Positions 53,999 through 63,307 are shown, numbered from the stretch's first letter. The stretch is DNA of 64,000 nucleotides from Tumidithrix helvetica (GCF_965232925.1 NZ_CBDDRA010000010.1:62001-126000), one strand, 5' to 3'. Translations and numbers: made by a program. The notes: generated from the letters alone by a model not told the origin.

Positions 53999-55456
53999 AT
54001 GACCAATCAACCTAGAACCCGTCAGGAACTCTACGATCGCATTAGACGCAGTTCCAAAGAGGAAGTGATTCTGGAGGAAATGATTCGTTTGGGGTTCTGG
54101 CCAGCCGCAGGGGAGATGCCCCAAGATCCTGCTGATGAGATTCGGCGCAAGGGCGAGATCTTGCGAGAACTTGAGGATTTAAGATCGCAAAATCGCCAAC
54201 TCCATAACGAGGAAGCCCTCAAAAAAGCAGCACTAGCCCTGAGATTAGCCGAATCGAAACGCAAGCAACAGGAAACCAAGGAACGCCGAGAACGAGAACG
54301 ACAGGAACGATTAGCGCTTTGGGAACTCAAAAAACAGCAAGAAATTGTATTTTTGGGCGAAGGGGTTTCGGCGGGATTAAATCAAACCGAATGCGATCGC
54401 GATCGTCTGCAAAGCTACGATTTACCTGAATATGGCACATCGGAAGAGATTGCCAATGCCATGGGAATTAGTCTTGGCGAACTGCGGTTTTTAGCCTTTG
54501 CGCGACGTGCCAGCAACACCTCTCACTATATCCGTTTTAAGATTGCCAAAAAAACAGGGGGCAGTCGCTTAATTTCTGCACCGATGCCACGCCTCAAGCG
54601 AGCCCAGACATGGATTCTCTATAACATTTTAGAGCAGGTCGATTTGCATGAGGCAGCGCATGGTTTTTGTTTGGGGCGATCGATTGTTACCAATGCCGCT
54701 CCCCATGTCGGAGCCGATGTCATTATCAATCTCGATTTACAAGATTTCTTCCCTACGATTTCCTATAAACGAGTCAAGGGCTTATTTCAATCCCTCGGCT
54801 ATTCTGAAGCTGCTGCAACTATCTTTGGACTCATCTGTACAGATGCCGCCGTAGAGGCAGTGGAACTAGATGGCAAAACCTATTATGTTGCCCTAGGCGG
54901 CGGTACGCATCCTGAAAGGAATCGCCATTTGCCCCAAGGCGCACCCAGCAGCCCAGCCATTACCAATTTAATCTGTCGCCGTCTCGATCTGCGTCTCTCA
55001 AAAATGGCGACCCATCTTGGCTTTGTCTATACTCGCTATGCTGACGACCTGACGTTCTCAGCTTCTGGGGAGAATTTGCGGCAGATCTGCAATATTCTCA
55101 AACGCACAGAAGCGATCGCAACGCACGAAGGATTCACAATCCATCCGCAAAAAACGAGAGTTCTGCATAAATCTCAACATCAAGAAGTAACGGGTATTGT
55201 AGTTAATCAAAAGCTCAATGTTGACAAGAAAACACTCAAATCTTTCCGCGCCACTCTATTCCAAATCGAGCAAGATGGACTAGAGGGAAAACACTGGGGA
55301 AGTTGCCCCGACCTCATCCAATCCATTGAAGGTTTTGCCAACTTTGTTGCCATGGTGAATCCAGACAAAGGAGAAAAGCTCAAAGAGCAAGTAAAGCGCA
55401 TTAAAGCCAAATACAGACCTAAGCGTGTAAAGCGCATAAGATGGAAAAATAAATAA
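53999..55456 (+). CDS. Retron reverse transcriptase
   Basis: From ATG 53999 (MTNQPRTRQELYDRIRRSSK) it has 485 residues; a GTG seven codons earlier is less likely. The N-terminal part (1-135) is a charged coiled coil. The RT core follows with retron-specific marks: NAAPH (NAxxH) at 232-236, LDLQDFF at 245-251, QGAPSSP at 313-319, the polymerase YADD at 347-350, and the VTG triplet at 397-399. It should copy part of its cognate RNA into msDNA. The upstream segment 53729-53968 is the candidate RNA. No CRISPR or DGR (TR/VR) context was seen. Confidence 0.9.
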   Translation: MTNQPRTRQELYDRIRRSSKEEVILEEMIRLGFWPAAGEMPQDPADEIRRKGEILRELEDLRSQNRQLHNEEALKKAALALRLAESKRKQQETKERRERERQERLALWELKKQQEIVFLGEGVSAGLNQTECDRDRLQSYDLPEYGTSEEIANAMGISLGELRFLAFARRASNTSHYIRFKIAKKTGGSRLISAPMPRLKRAQTWILYNILEQVDLHEAAHGFCLGRSIVTNAAPHVGADVIINLDLQDFFPTISYKRVKGLFQSLGYSEAAATIFGLICTDAAVEAVELDGKTYYVALGGGTHPERNRHLPQGAPSSPAITNLICRRLDLRLSKMATHLGFVYTRYADDLTFSASGENLRQICNILKRTEAIATHEGFTIHPQKTRVLHKSQHQEVTGIVVNQKLNVDKKTLKSFRATLFQIEQDGLEGKHWGSCPDLIQSIEGFANFVAMVNPDKGEKLKEQVKRIKAKYRPKRVKRIRWKNK

Positions 55457-55582
55457 GCGATCGCTCTGAAAAAAACAACTTGGATTCCACCCAGAAACTC
55501 TTTCCATTACTTTTCTTCCATACCTTAAATTCTGCTTCTGTTGCGATAAATTTCATTAGTGCAAATTACTGTGTGGTTAAAC

Positions 55583-55799
55583 TAACGTGAGTTCGATGAA
55601 TTTCAAGACTCTAAAGCTTTATAAATCAAGGTTTTTGAAGCCTAGTCATATAAACAAATCCAAATTTTTATTGAGAATAAATGACTCCGTCGCAAACGGA
55701 CGGGGTATCAAATTCAAATTCTTTTTTTTCAAAGACTAATGCCCTAAAGGGCGGGGAATTCGACCCTTGATGAGATTAAAATCCATCGAACTCACGTTA
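55583..55799. mobile_element. 217-bp element with 16-bp perfect inverted ends and internal hairpins
   Basis: TAACGTGAGTTCGATG (55583-55598) and its exact complement (55784-55799) enclose two small hairpins, CCGTC-GCAAACG-GACGG at about 55687-55704 and GCCCT-AA-AGGGC at 55741-55752. Each is followed by GGGG. The hairpins look like IS200/IS605 ends, but perfect long terminal repeats are not part of that family. There is no coding sequence. It probably is a non-autonomous element downstream of the retron RT. Confidence 0.6.
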
Positions 55800-55933
55800 A
55801 AAATTAATGGGGGGTTATGACAGGACTGCAAAATGTAGTAGAGCTTCGCTCGACGTGTGATGCTAGTGGATTGAAAGTTTGATAAAATCTTGGGAAAAGC
55901 TTTAGAAATGGTTGACTTGACAGAATCTGCATA

Positions 55934-56036
55934 TATAGCGATCCTAAATGATCCATGAGAGATTCTTTCTTCTGCATAAAATCGTAGGGGCAATTCATGA
56001 ATTGCCCCTACACACAAATTAAATAGGATTGCTATA
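55934..56036. repeat. 103-bp MITE-like element with palindromic core
   Basis: TATAGCGATCCTA (55934-55946) and TAGGATTGCTATA (56024-56036) are inverted with one mismatch. Between them lies the 28-bp perfect palindrome 55984-56011, identical to 15367-15394. The rest of 55457-56181 is AT-rich and no gene is visible. Confidence 0.65.
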
Positions 56037-56181
56037 GTATAAAAGTTATGCATAGCTGATAAATTCCTTCTTCTGATTTGTCTAGAAATTATTCAGGAAC
56101 ATAATTCTTATGACAAAGTCCAGATATATAGGTTAAAAACGCAAATAATTAAACATATATTTGGAGTTTGTTAGGTTTTAA

Positions 56182-56958
56182 ATGCAGAGAATTAACTTGA
56201 GCAGTTTTTTATTGTGTGGTGCAACGGTAGCGATCGCGCTATCTGGGGCTAAATCGGTTAACGCTCAAGCGATGGATGTTCTTTTCGGGCAAGCCTATAA
56301 CGTGTGGCAAAGTTGGAGGGTCGATGCCCAGAAGATTCAGGAGATTAGGTCTAGACCTAGTAGACTTCCAGGTGAGGGCTATGTTGACCGAGAAGCACAG
56401 AAACTAGAGGCAAGTCTTGTCACGGCAACATCGATTGTGAAAAAGCAAGCAGAACTGCTCAACAATCCTGAGTATATTCTGTATCTAACGGGGCATTGGA
56501 GGCTATTTCCAACTCCTCAAGGTCAAAAATCTGGCGAATTTTGTAGTGCTTTCTTCTCAAGAAACGGAGTAATGCTCACTTTGTCGGGTCCTGGTGGCGA
56601 CTATAAGGGTGCGCTCCTCACATTTATGTCAGCAGATATTCCAAAGCCTGACAAGATGGAAATGGTAAAAGTTACCCTCACTCAAGATGATGAACCTTCC
56701 ATAACGACACAAGCATTCAATTACTCGCCTCCTAATATGCCATTTGGGGCGATCGCTTTTGCGGTTCCGACTATGGATGCAGCTTTGTCTGGTATGAAAG
56801 ATGTTCAGGTTTTCAAGGTAGAGATGGCTGGCAAACCCGTCGCGAAGATCAATTGGCATAGTGGTCTGGCTGCAAGTAGAGAACTGCGTAGGTGTATGGA
56901 TGGTCAACCCTATACAGTGACAACTATCGACATTATGCCGAAAGGTATGAAGCGATGA
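56182..56958 (+). CDS. Secreted hypothetical protein, 258 aa
   Basis: It has a signal peptide (MQRINLSSFLLCGATVAIAL ... VNAQ) cleaved near residue 29, then a soluble domain of about 230 residues. Recognisable text includes VLFGQAYNVWQSWRVDAQKI at the start and a later beta-rich part with FCSAFFSRNGVMLTLSGPGG. Two Cys (about 123 and 243) could form a disulphide. No family was recognised. It is probably periplasmic or secreted. It is convergent with phoU. Confidence 0.65.
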   Translation: MQRINLSSFLLCGATVAIALSGAKSVNAQAMDVLFGQAYNVWQSWRVDAQKIQEIRSRPSRLPGEGYVDREAQKLEASLVTATSIVKKQAELLNNPEYILYLTGHWRLFPTPQGQKSGEFCSAFFSRNGVMLTLSGPGGDYKGALLTFMSADIPKPDKMEMVKVTLTQDDEPSITTQAFNYSPPNMPFGAIAFAVPTMDAALSGMKDVQVFKVEMAGKPVAKINWHSGLAASRELRRCMDGQPYTVTTIDIMPKGMKR

Positions 56959-56971
56959 ATACTGATATTCC

Positions 56972-57643
56972 CTAATGTCGTTTACCCGTCACGATATAGC
57001 TCACACGCTGTCCGACGTTGGTGGCATGGTCTGCCATGCGTTCTAAATGGTGAATTGCCAAAACCATCAGCATCGTGGGTTCGATCGAGCCAGCGATCGG
57101 GGTTTGTTTTGCCAATAGGTCAAACAACATAGCATAGTCATCATCAACCGCATCGTCCTTGGCTTTAATTTGGAGTCCCATATCAGAATCAAAATTTGCT
57201 AAGGCAATCAAACTCATTGCTAACATAGCACGACAGCGATTGGACATGGTCTGAAGCTCTTCCATAAAAGGAGGGGTAGGGTAGGAAAATAGCTTAATCG
57301 CAATTTCACCTAAATTTTCAGCATAGTCGCCAATGCGCTCTAAATCTCGAACCAAATGCATCAAAGCACTTAGCAACCGCAGATCGCGGGATACAGGGGA
57401 TTGCAGTGTCATGAGGCTGATGCAGTCCAATTCTATTTGGCGATAAAATCCATCAATTTGTTTGTCTTGGGCGCTAATCTGTATGGCTGTCTCTAGATTG
57501 CGCTCAAACAAAGCCGTATGTGCCAACAAACAGGAGTTTTCTACCAAGGCTCCCATGCGCAGCGCATCCTGTTCTAAACGGCGTAGTTGTCGTTCAAATT
57601 GGCTTCTCGTTCGTTTTTGCCCCTGAGGAGGGATGTCTAACAT
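56972..57643 (-). CDS. phoU: Phosphate signalling protein PhoU
   Basis: The 223-residue two-repeat helical protein has the PhoU signatures RRLEQDALRMGALVENSCLL near 21-40, DLRLLSALMHLVRDLERIGD (about 86-105) and the second-half MVLAIHHLERMADHATNVGQ, with the ExxxD metal-cluster residues. It modulates the Pst transporter and the SphS/SphR phosphate-sensing kinase. No pst genes are adjacent. It is an isolated gene, which is common in cyanobacteria. Confidence 0.94.
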   Translation of the reverse strand: MLDIPPQGQKRTRSQFERQLRRLEQDALRMGALVENSCLLAHTALFERNLETAIQISAQDKQIDGFYRQIELDCISLMTLQSPVSRDLRLLSALMHLVRDLERIGDYAENLGEIAIKLFSYPTPPFMEELQTMSNRCRAMLAMSLIALANFDSDMGLQIKAKDDAVDDDYAMLFDLLAKQTPIAGSIEPTMLMVLAIHHLERMADHATNVGQRVSYIVTGKRH

Positions 57644-57776
57644 TGCAGTTCTAACGTGAGGGACATTAGCTTACGCCAAGCGATCGAAAACAAAGTCTCA
57701 AAAATAAAAGATATATTAAGATTTTAAGCACTTATCTTGACATATTTACACCAGTTTTAGTGTGTTATCTAATACC

Positions 57777-60700
57777 CTAGCCCATCCCGCTTGTTGGCAG
57801 GTTTGTTGGCAGGTTTGTTGGTAGGGTTGCTTGCATTAGCTCAAGCCACTCGATCAAGTTTTCGAGTTGTTTGTCAGGAGCCATTGTCCCTAAGCCTCTA
57901 GCCGTGACCTTGCCGACTTGATAGGCAAACCGAGATTGTAAATGACTGGGTAGCTGCTGCTGCAAGATTTTCCAAGCGGGTTCTTCCATTTTAGTTTCTA
58001 AAATAACGTGTTGCTTGCCTTCGGGCTTAATGCGAGAGAAGCCGATTTTTTTAGCAACCTGCTTTAATTCCATCACCTTCACCAGTTGTCGGGCGGGTAG
58101 GGGAACCGTACCGTAGCGATCGCGCCATTCTTCTAAAATTTGTCCCAATTCCTTGCGCGAACTGACGGAAGCCACAGCACGGTAGGCACTCATCTTTTGA
58201 TCGGTATCGGGAATATATTCCGAGGGAATAAAGGCTGTGATTGGCAGATCGATTTGCGTATCATCCACCTCAGGGATTTCAGAACCGCGAATTTCATTTA
58301 GTGCCTCTTGCAGCATTTCCATATAGAGGTCAAATCCAATTACGTCCATTTGTCCAGACTGCTCTGCACCCAGCAGATTGCCCACACCCCGAATCTCCAT
58401 ATCGCGCATGGCGAGATGATAGCCAGAACCGAGTTGGGTGAATTCTTGAATCGCGCGCAAACGCTTGCGGGCTGGTTCTGTAAGTTCGCCTTTTTCTTGA
58501 TAAAACAGCCAAGCATGAGCCTGTAGACCCGCTCGACCGACCCGACCGCGCAGTTGGTACAGTTGCCCCAACCCGAATTTCTGGGCATCTTCGATAATGA
58601 TCGTGTTAACGCGGGGAATATCCAATCCTGACTCGATAATCGTGGTACAGAGCAGGATGTCGGCTTCACCACTGTTGAAGGTGAGCATGGTGGACTCCAG
58701 TTCTGCTTCGGGCATCTGTCCGTGCGCGATTTCAATTCTGATCGATGGGATCATGGCGCGGATTTTTGCTGCCGTTTCTTCGATGCCCTCAATCCGAGGT
58801 AAGACGTAAAAAATCTGACCGCTGCGATCGAGTTCCTGCCTGATTGCCGCTCTGATTGCTTCGGCATTGTAGCGCGATAAATGTGTCTTGATCGATCGCC
58901 GCGAGGGGGGTGGCGTTGTAATTAAGCTCATCTCGCGCACGCCAGACAGTGCCATATAGAGGGTGCGCGGAATCGGTGTTGCAGTCAGAGTCAAGACATC
59001 AACTTCAGTTTTTAGGGCTTTGATTTTCTCTTTTTGGGCGACACCAAACCGCTGTTCTTCATCGACGACCAATAAGCCCAAATCCTTAAAACTGATTTCT
59101 TTGGACAGCAATTGATGGGTTCCCACAACAATATCTAACTCCCCCGTTTTGAGTCGTTGGATAATCTCCTTGCGTTCGGTCGCAGAACGGAATCGATTCA
59201 GTAGCGCGATTTGGATGGGATAGGGCGCGAAGCGTTCCTGTAGGGTGTGATAGTGTTGCTGTGCCAAGATCGTAGTTGGAGCTAAGAGTGCAGCCTGCTT
59301 GTCGGCTGTAACCGCTTTAAATATCGCACGAATACCCACTTCGGTTTTACCGAAACCGACATCGCCGCAGACCAAACGATCCATAGGGCGACTGCTTTCC
59401 ATATCTTGCTTGACATCTTGGGTTGCCTTGAGCTGATCGGGTGTGGGCTGATAGGGAAAAGACTCTTCCATTTCCTGCTGCCAAGGCATATCCGAGGGGA
59501 AGGTGTAGCCAACTTGTTGCGATCGCTTGGCGTAGAGTTCCAAAAGATCGATCGCAATTTTTTTAATCGCTTTACGGGCTTTATTCGTCGTGTTTGCCCA
59601 AGCCTTGCTAGACATGCGATTGAGTTGTGGCTTGCCCTCCGCTTGGCTGCGGAATCTAGACAAACATGCCATTTGATCGACTGCCACCCTTAGCAAGCCA
59701 TCTTCGTATTTGACCACGAGGTACTCGCGAGTCTCGCTACTGATCGTGAGACGCTCTAGCTTGAGAAACTGTCCGATGCCATGATGCTTATGCACCACAT
59801 AGTCACCGGGGGAGAGTTTATTTAGATCGACCTGTTTAGAAACCGCTCTGCGCCGCTTGCGCACGTAGCTAGGCGTTCCAAGGGAATGCTGTCCAAAAAA
59901 TTCGCGATCGCTGATCACCGCAATCCGAAAAATTGGTAGCACGAACCCTTGAATCTCAGCGACGCCTGAATATTTCAAGGCTACGGGTGTGCGTCCAGAT
60001 TGCAACTTCTCAATTGCCCCATAATCCCTAACATTGGGCACAAACTGAGCAGGACAGTCATGTTCTTGCAGCAAAGACACGGCTCTAGAAGGCTGCGCCG
60101 AGATTAACGTGATTTTAAACCCTTGGTCGCGATATTCCCGTATGGTTTTAGCTAGATTTCCAAACTGATGCGGTACGGCTGGAATGGAACGGCTTAAGAG
60201 ATTGATGCCTTTGCCTTCTTCGCCCAATTCCGATAGGTATAAGCGAGCGAATACTTCAATTTCTGCCAAACACTCCTCAAACGAACGGTGTAATTTGCGA
60301 ATCGCAGAATTATCCACTTGCGGCTCGCCGACCGTAGATTGGTGGTAGAGAAATGCCTGCTCAGCCGCCTCTACCCAGCGATCGCTATGGGCTTGACATT
60401 GCTCGGGTTCGTCGATCACGACAAGGCTGCGATCGCTGAGATAATCAATCAGTGAAGCCCTTGCCTCAGGATTCACCGCAAATATTCTTGGGGTTTCTTC
60501 TTTGGAATCTTGCTTGGAATCCTGCTTGGACTCTTGTCTGGAATTCTGAGCGATCCCGAAAATTGGCTCAAAACTAATCGGGGTGAGGGAGATGGAGGGA
60601 ATACTATCTAGGGTGCGTTGGGTGGCGGGGTCAAATTCTCGGATTTTCTCGATGCGATCGCCAAACCAGTCCAAGCGGATCGGTAGTTCGCTGGAAACGG

Positions 60701-61289
60701 GGAAAATATCGACAATATCGCCACGCCTTCCCCATTGCCCCTCTGCTTCTACTAGGGCGGTACGCTCGTACCCCAAGCGCGCCAAATCTGCCGCCAATTG
60801 ATTGAGGCTGAGTTCCATGCCCACGGACATCTGTAGGCAAAAGGATTGAAAGTCTTCTAGCTTGGGTAAATGCGGCTGCAAGGCGCGATCGGTAGCCACG
60901 ATCGCCAATCTTTGGCCGTTATTTGTTGCGTCGGTTCGATCCTCGTCTTGACTGCGAACCAAATCTGACAGCACCTGCATCTGCGCCCAAGTAATCTCAG
61001 ACTCAGGCACAAAAGGCTCGTAGGGTAATGCATCTGAAGTGGGGTAAAAATGCACGGTCTGCCAACCCATCGCCTCTAGCTGCACCGCCCATCGCCCTGC
61101 TTCTTCGAGAGTAGCGGTAATCACGACCAAGGGACGTTCTTGCTTTTGGCTCAGACAAGAACTAATAATCCCTTTGCCTAAGCGGGATAGCCCCGATAGC
61201 CTCAGACATTGCGATGCTTGTAACTTGTTCTCTAGCTCGTCTGTAAAAGGCGATCGCATCAAAGAGCGAATAACCGATGAAAATGGCAT
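57777..61289 (-). CDS. mfd: Transcription-repair coupling factor
   Basis: The 1170-residue Mfd displaces stalled RNA polymerase and recruits UvrA. Domains in order are a UvrB-homology region (about 20-330; TLEEAGRWAVQLEAMGWQTV), the RNAP-interaction domain with GDYVVHKHHGIGQFLKLERL near 490-560, a RecG-like translocase with Walker A GDVGFGKTEVG and VVDEEQRFGV, motif IV-VI ending GRVGRAGLQAHAW, and a C-terminal domain. Oddities are a short (K/Q)-D-S repeat (ESKQDSKQDSKEE) in the N-terminal part and a TNLP tandem repeat at the very end, encoded by 12-bp DNA repeats at about 57789-57825. Confidence 0.97.
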   Translation of the reverse strand: MPFSSVIRSLMRSPFTDELENKLQASQCLRLSGLSRLGKGIISSCLSQKQERPLVVITATLEEAGRWAVQLEAMGWQTVHFYPTSDALPYEPFVPESEITWAQMQVLSDLVRSQDEDRTDATNNGQRLAIVATDRALQPHLPKLEDFQSFCLQMSVGMELSLNQLAADLARLGYERTALVEAEGQWGRRGDIVDIFPVSSELPIRLDWFGDRIEKIREFDPATQRTLDSIPSISLTPISFEPIFGIAQNSRQESKQDSKQDSKEETPRIFAVNPEARASLIDYLSDRSLVVIDEPEQCQAHSDRWVEAAEQAFLYHQSTVGEPQVDNSAIRKLHRSFEECLAEIEVFARLYLSELGEEGKGINLLSRSIPAVPHQFGNLAKTIREYRDQGFKITLISAQPSRAVSLLQEHDCPAQFVPNVRDYGAIEKLQSGRTPVALKYSGVAEIQGFVLPIFRIAVISDREFFGQHSLGTPSYVRKRRRAVSKQVDLNKLSPGDYVVHKHHGIGQFLKLERLTISSETREYLVVKYEDGLLRVAVDQMACLSRFRSQAEGKPQLNRMSSKAWANTTNKARKAIKKIAIDLLELYAKRSQQVGYTFPSDMPWQQEMEESFPYQPTPDQLKATQDVKQDMESSRPMDRLVCGDVGFGKTEVGIRAIFKAVTADKQAALLAPTTILAQQHYHTLQERFAPYPIQIALLNRFRSATERKEIIQRLKTGELDIVVGTHQLLSKEISFKDLGLLVVDEEQRFGVAQKEKIKALKTEVDVLTLTATPIPRTLYMALSGVREMSLITTPPPSRRSIKTHLSRYNAEAIRAAIRQELDRSGQIFYVLPRIEGIEETAAKIRAMIPSIRIEIAHGQMPEAELESTMLTFNSGEADILLCTTIIESGLDIPRVNTIIIEDAQKFGLGQLYQLRGRVGRAGLQAHAWLFYQEKGELTEPARKRLRAIQEFTQLGSGYHLAMRDMEIRGVGNLLGAEQSGQMDVIGFDLYMEMLQEALNEIRGSEIPEVDDTQIDLPITAFIPSEYIPDTDQKMSAYRAVASVSSRKELGQILEEWRDRYGTVPLPARQLVKVMELKQVAKKIGFSRIKPEGKQHVILETKMEEPAWKILQQQLPSHLQSRFAYQVGKVTARGLGTMAPDKQLENLIEWLELMQATLPTNLPTNLPTSGMG

Positions 61290-61409
61290 AAACCTAGCAA
61301 CCCTCTAACTGCGCCACAAAAGCTTACTGCTTTGCTGCACTAACTCCTCTTGTAGTGTAGCTAAAACTTCGATCGCTTATATTTTTTTAAGATTTGGTAT
61401 GGTTGCATA

Positions 61410-61523
61410 ATGTTCTCAACTTCTATGAGTCAGTCACGAGATCGTGTTCGTCTGTCTTTACTAGCCACAATCGCTGCTATCAAAGCTGCCATCCTCTACA
61501 CTGTAATGTATGCTGAGGTGTAG
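61410..61523 (+). CDS. Possible small membrane peptide, 37 aa
   Basis: ATG 61410 (or the in-frame ATG at 61425) opens a short frame ending with TAG at 61521-61523. The reading is MFSTSMSQSRDRVRLSLLAT followed by IAAIKAAILYTVMYAEV. A basic start and a single hydrophobic stretch suit a one-helix membrane peptide. It ends 17 bp before the scramblase-like gene. It could also be chance. Confidence 0.3.
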   Translation: MFSTSMSQSRDRVRLSLLATIAAIKAAILYTVMYAEV

Positions 61524-61540
61524 TTTTTGCTAAAAAAATT

Positions 61541-62164
61541 ATGAGTGCGTTTCTGCAAACCCTTGTCCAAGCCAATGCAATTTATGTCAAACAAAAATTT
61601 GAACTAGCTGAAATATTTGGCTTTGAAACTCGCAACCGTTATCAAATTCAAACCGATGATGGTCGGCTATTTGGTTACTGCGCTGAACCAAAACTAGGTT
61701 TTATGGATGCGATCGGGCGACAGTTTTTAGGACATTGGCGAGTATTTAACATCGTGGGAACCGATCTGGATAATCAGCAGGTTTTTCGTGCCAATCATCC
61801 ATTTCGCTGGTTTTTTCAACGTCTGGATATTTTTGGTGCAGGCGATCGCCCTGTAGGGAGTTTGCAGCAAAGATTTGCATGGTTTAGTAAGAAATTTGAT
61901 TTTCTCGATACTAGGGGCAGAGTAGTGATGACCATGACTTCGCCACTTTGGAAAATTTGGACATTCCCCATCAAAAAAGGAGAGCGCGATGTATCCGTAA
62001 TTGAAAAGAAATGGACAGGTCTGACTAAAGAACTATTCACGGATGCTGATAACTTTAGAGTACGCTTCACCGATGCGAAATTAACGGCTGACGAAAAGTT
62101 ACTGTTACTCGCTGGTGCAGTGTTTGTCGATCTTTTATACTTTGAGACTAAAGCTTCTTCATAG
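61541..62164 (+). CDS. Scramblase/LURP-one-related (Tubby-like) protein
   Basis: The 207-residue protein has the phospholipid-scramblase/LURP fold pattern: FVKQKFELAEIFGF-like first strands (YVKQKFELAEIFGFETRNRY), then YQIQTDDGRLFGYCAEPKLG, RPVGSLQQRFAWFSKKFDFL and the C-terminal hydrophobic helix KLLLLAGAVFVDLLYFE. These domains bind membranes or phosphoinositide-like lipids; the bacterial role is unknown. There is no signal peptide. A short basic stretch precedes the C-terminal helix, which may insert in the membrane. Confidence 0.8.
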   Translation: MSAFLQTLVQANAIYVKQKFELAEIFGFETRNRYQIQTDDGRLFGYCAEPKLGFMDAIGRQFLGHWRVFNIVGTDLDNQQVFRANHPFRWFFQRLDIFGAGDRPVGSLQQRFAWFSKKFDFLDTRGRVVMTMTSPLWKIWTFPIKKGERDVSVIEKKWTGLTKELFTDADNFRVRFTDAKLTADEKLLLLAGAVFVDLLYFETKASS

Positions 62165-62329
62165 TCAGGAATTGCCTTGAGTGCGATCGCCGATCTTGTA
62201 GATTGAAGTTGACGAAGGAATCCCAACAGATTTTTACCCGATCGTTCCTGTCGGTTCGGCGATTATCGGAAAACCCTTTGCCCACAACAAACTTTGCAAT
62301 TACTAACTTCGTTTTAATCCTTTATATTC

Positions 62330-62470
62330 TCAATGTTCCGACTCAATGGCACGCATCAGAACATTTTCTTGTTGGTGTTCGGCTTCCAAACGTTCTTGAG
62401 TCAGAAGTTCGCGTGCTTCTTCACTTAAAACTGGGGCAGTCCTAAAAAGGAAAGGATCGATGTAAGGCAT
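62330..62470 (-). CDS. Small hypothetical protein, 46 aa
   Basis: From ATG 62468-62470 it reads MPYIDPFLFRTAPVLSEEAR, then an acidic amphipathic helix (ELLTQERLEAEHQQENVLMR). The 27 residues before this ATG in the longer frame (to 62551) are Lys-rich and look non-coding. The coding look of the helix is good. No family was recognised. Confidence 0.4.
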   Translation of the reverse strand: MPYIDPFLFRTAPVLSEEARELLTQERLEAEHQQENVLMRAIESEH

Positions 62471-62693
62471 GCTAGACAAAGATTTCTGCGATTGAAAGAA
62501 TATTGAAGCCCCTGAGTATGTAGGCTTTTTTTTGCGTATTTTCGGCTGCATAGATCAAATATGTATGAAGTCATGGGCTTTGTAGCATCTTCCTAATACT
62601 GAATCTTAGATATTCTCATGCAAGAGAAATTCATAAACTCCATACTGAAAGAGGGTTCTGAACATCCTTTCCTTTTTAGGGCTACCCACCTGC

Positions 62694-63104
62694 CTACCTA
62701 GATGAGCGAAATTGGTATAGGCTTTCTACTAAATCTGCTACCTTGGGATAATTATCCATTCGACCCTGTTGCTGAAAGAGTTTGGCGGCTTCGTTGTAAT
62801 CCGCGATCGCAACTTCTTTCTTGCCAAGCTCGTACTCCGCGTACCCACGACTGAAGTAAGCATTGGCATCATCGGGCTCAAGACGAATCGCTTCGGTGAA
62901 GTCAGCAATGGCTCCCTGATAGTCTCCTAATCTGACCTTTGCGTTACCACGACTGTTATAGCCAGCCACACGATTGGGCTCAAGACAAATGGCTTCGGTA
63001 AAGTCGGCAATAGCTCCCTGATAGTCCCCGAGTTCGTACTTTGCGTGCCCCTTTCTGAAACTGTCTTCAGCAGACTTACCCCAAAATATCTTGCAAACGT
63101 TCAT
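62694..63104 (-). CDS. TPR-repeat protein
   Basis: The 136-residue protein is made of three tetratricopeptide repeats (about 15-48, 49-82 and 83-116). Each has the A-x-x-x-F-x-x-A-I pattern (YELGDYQGAIADFTEAICLE; VRLGDYQGAIADFTEAIRLE; YELGKKEVAIADYNEAAKLF). The first two repeats are nearly identical, also at DNA level, which suggests recent duplication. It acts as a protein-interaction scaffold; the partner is unknown. Confidence 0.88.
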   Translation of the reverse strand: MNVCKIFWGKSAEDSFRKGHAKYELGDYQGAIADFTEAICLEPNRVAGYNSRGNAKVRLGDYQGAIADFTEAIRLEPDDANAYFSRGYAEYELGKKEVAIADYNEAAKLFQQQGRMDNYPKVADLVESLYQFRSSR

Positions 63105-63307
63105 CGCTTTTCTAGCTCAATTTTTTGCGTCTATGTTCTAAATTTATCTGGAAAACCTATTTCCTTGGGTGTTTGGCGTCATCATCTTGTTGCGATCGCG
63201 ATCGCAGGTAAGTATGATAAAGAACACAGGATCGCAAGGATAGCGATCGCATTGTTAACTGGGTCAGTATTGCAGAATATCCTTATCAAGTTTAAGGAAC
63301 CAAAAAT

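Noticed and set aside
53999..55456. Group II intron maturase or DGR reverse transcriptase
   Set aside because: No maturase X/HNH domain or intron structure and no TR/VR repeats were seen; NAxxH and VTG motifs and the upstream hairpin RNA point to a retron.
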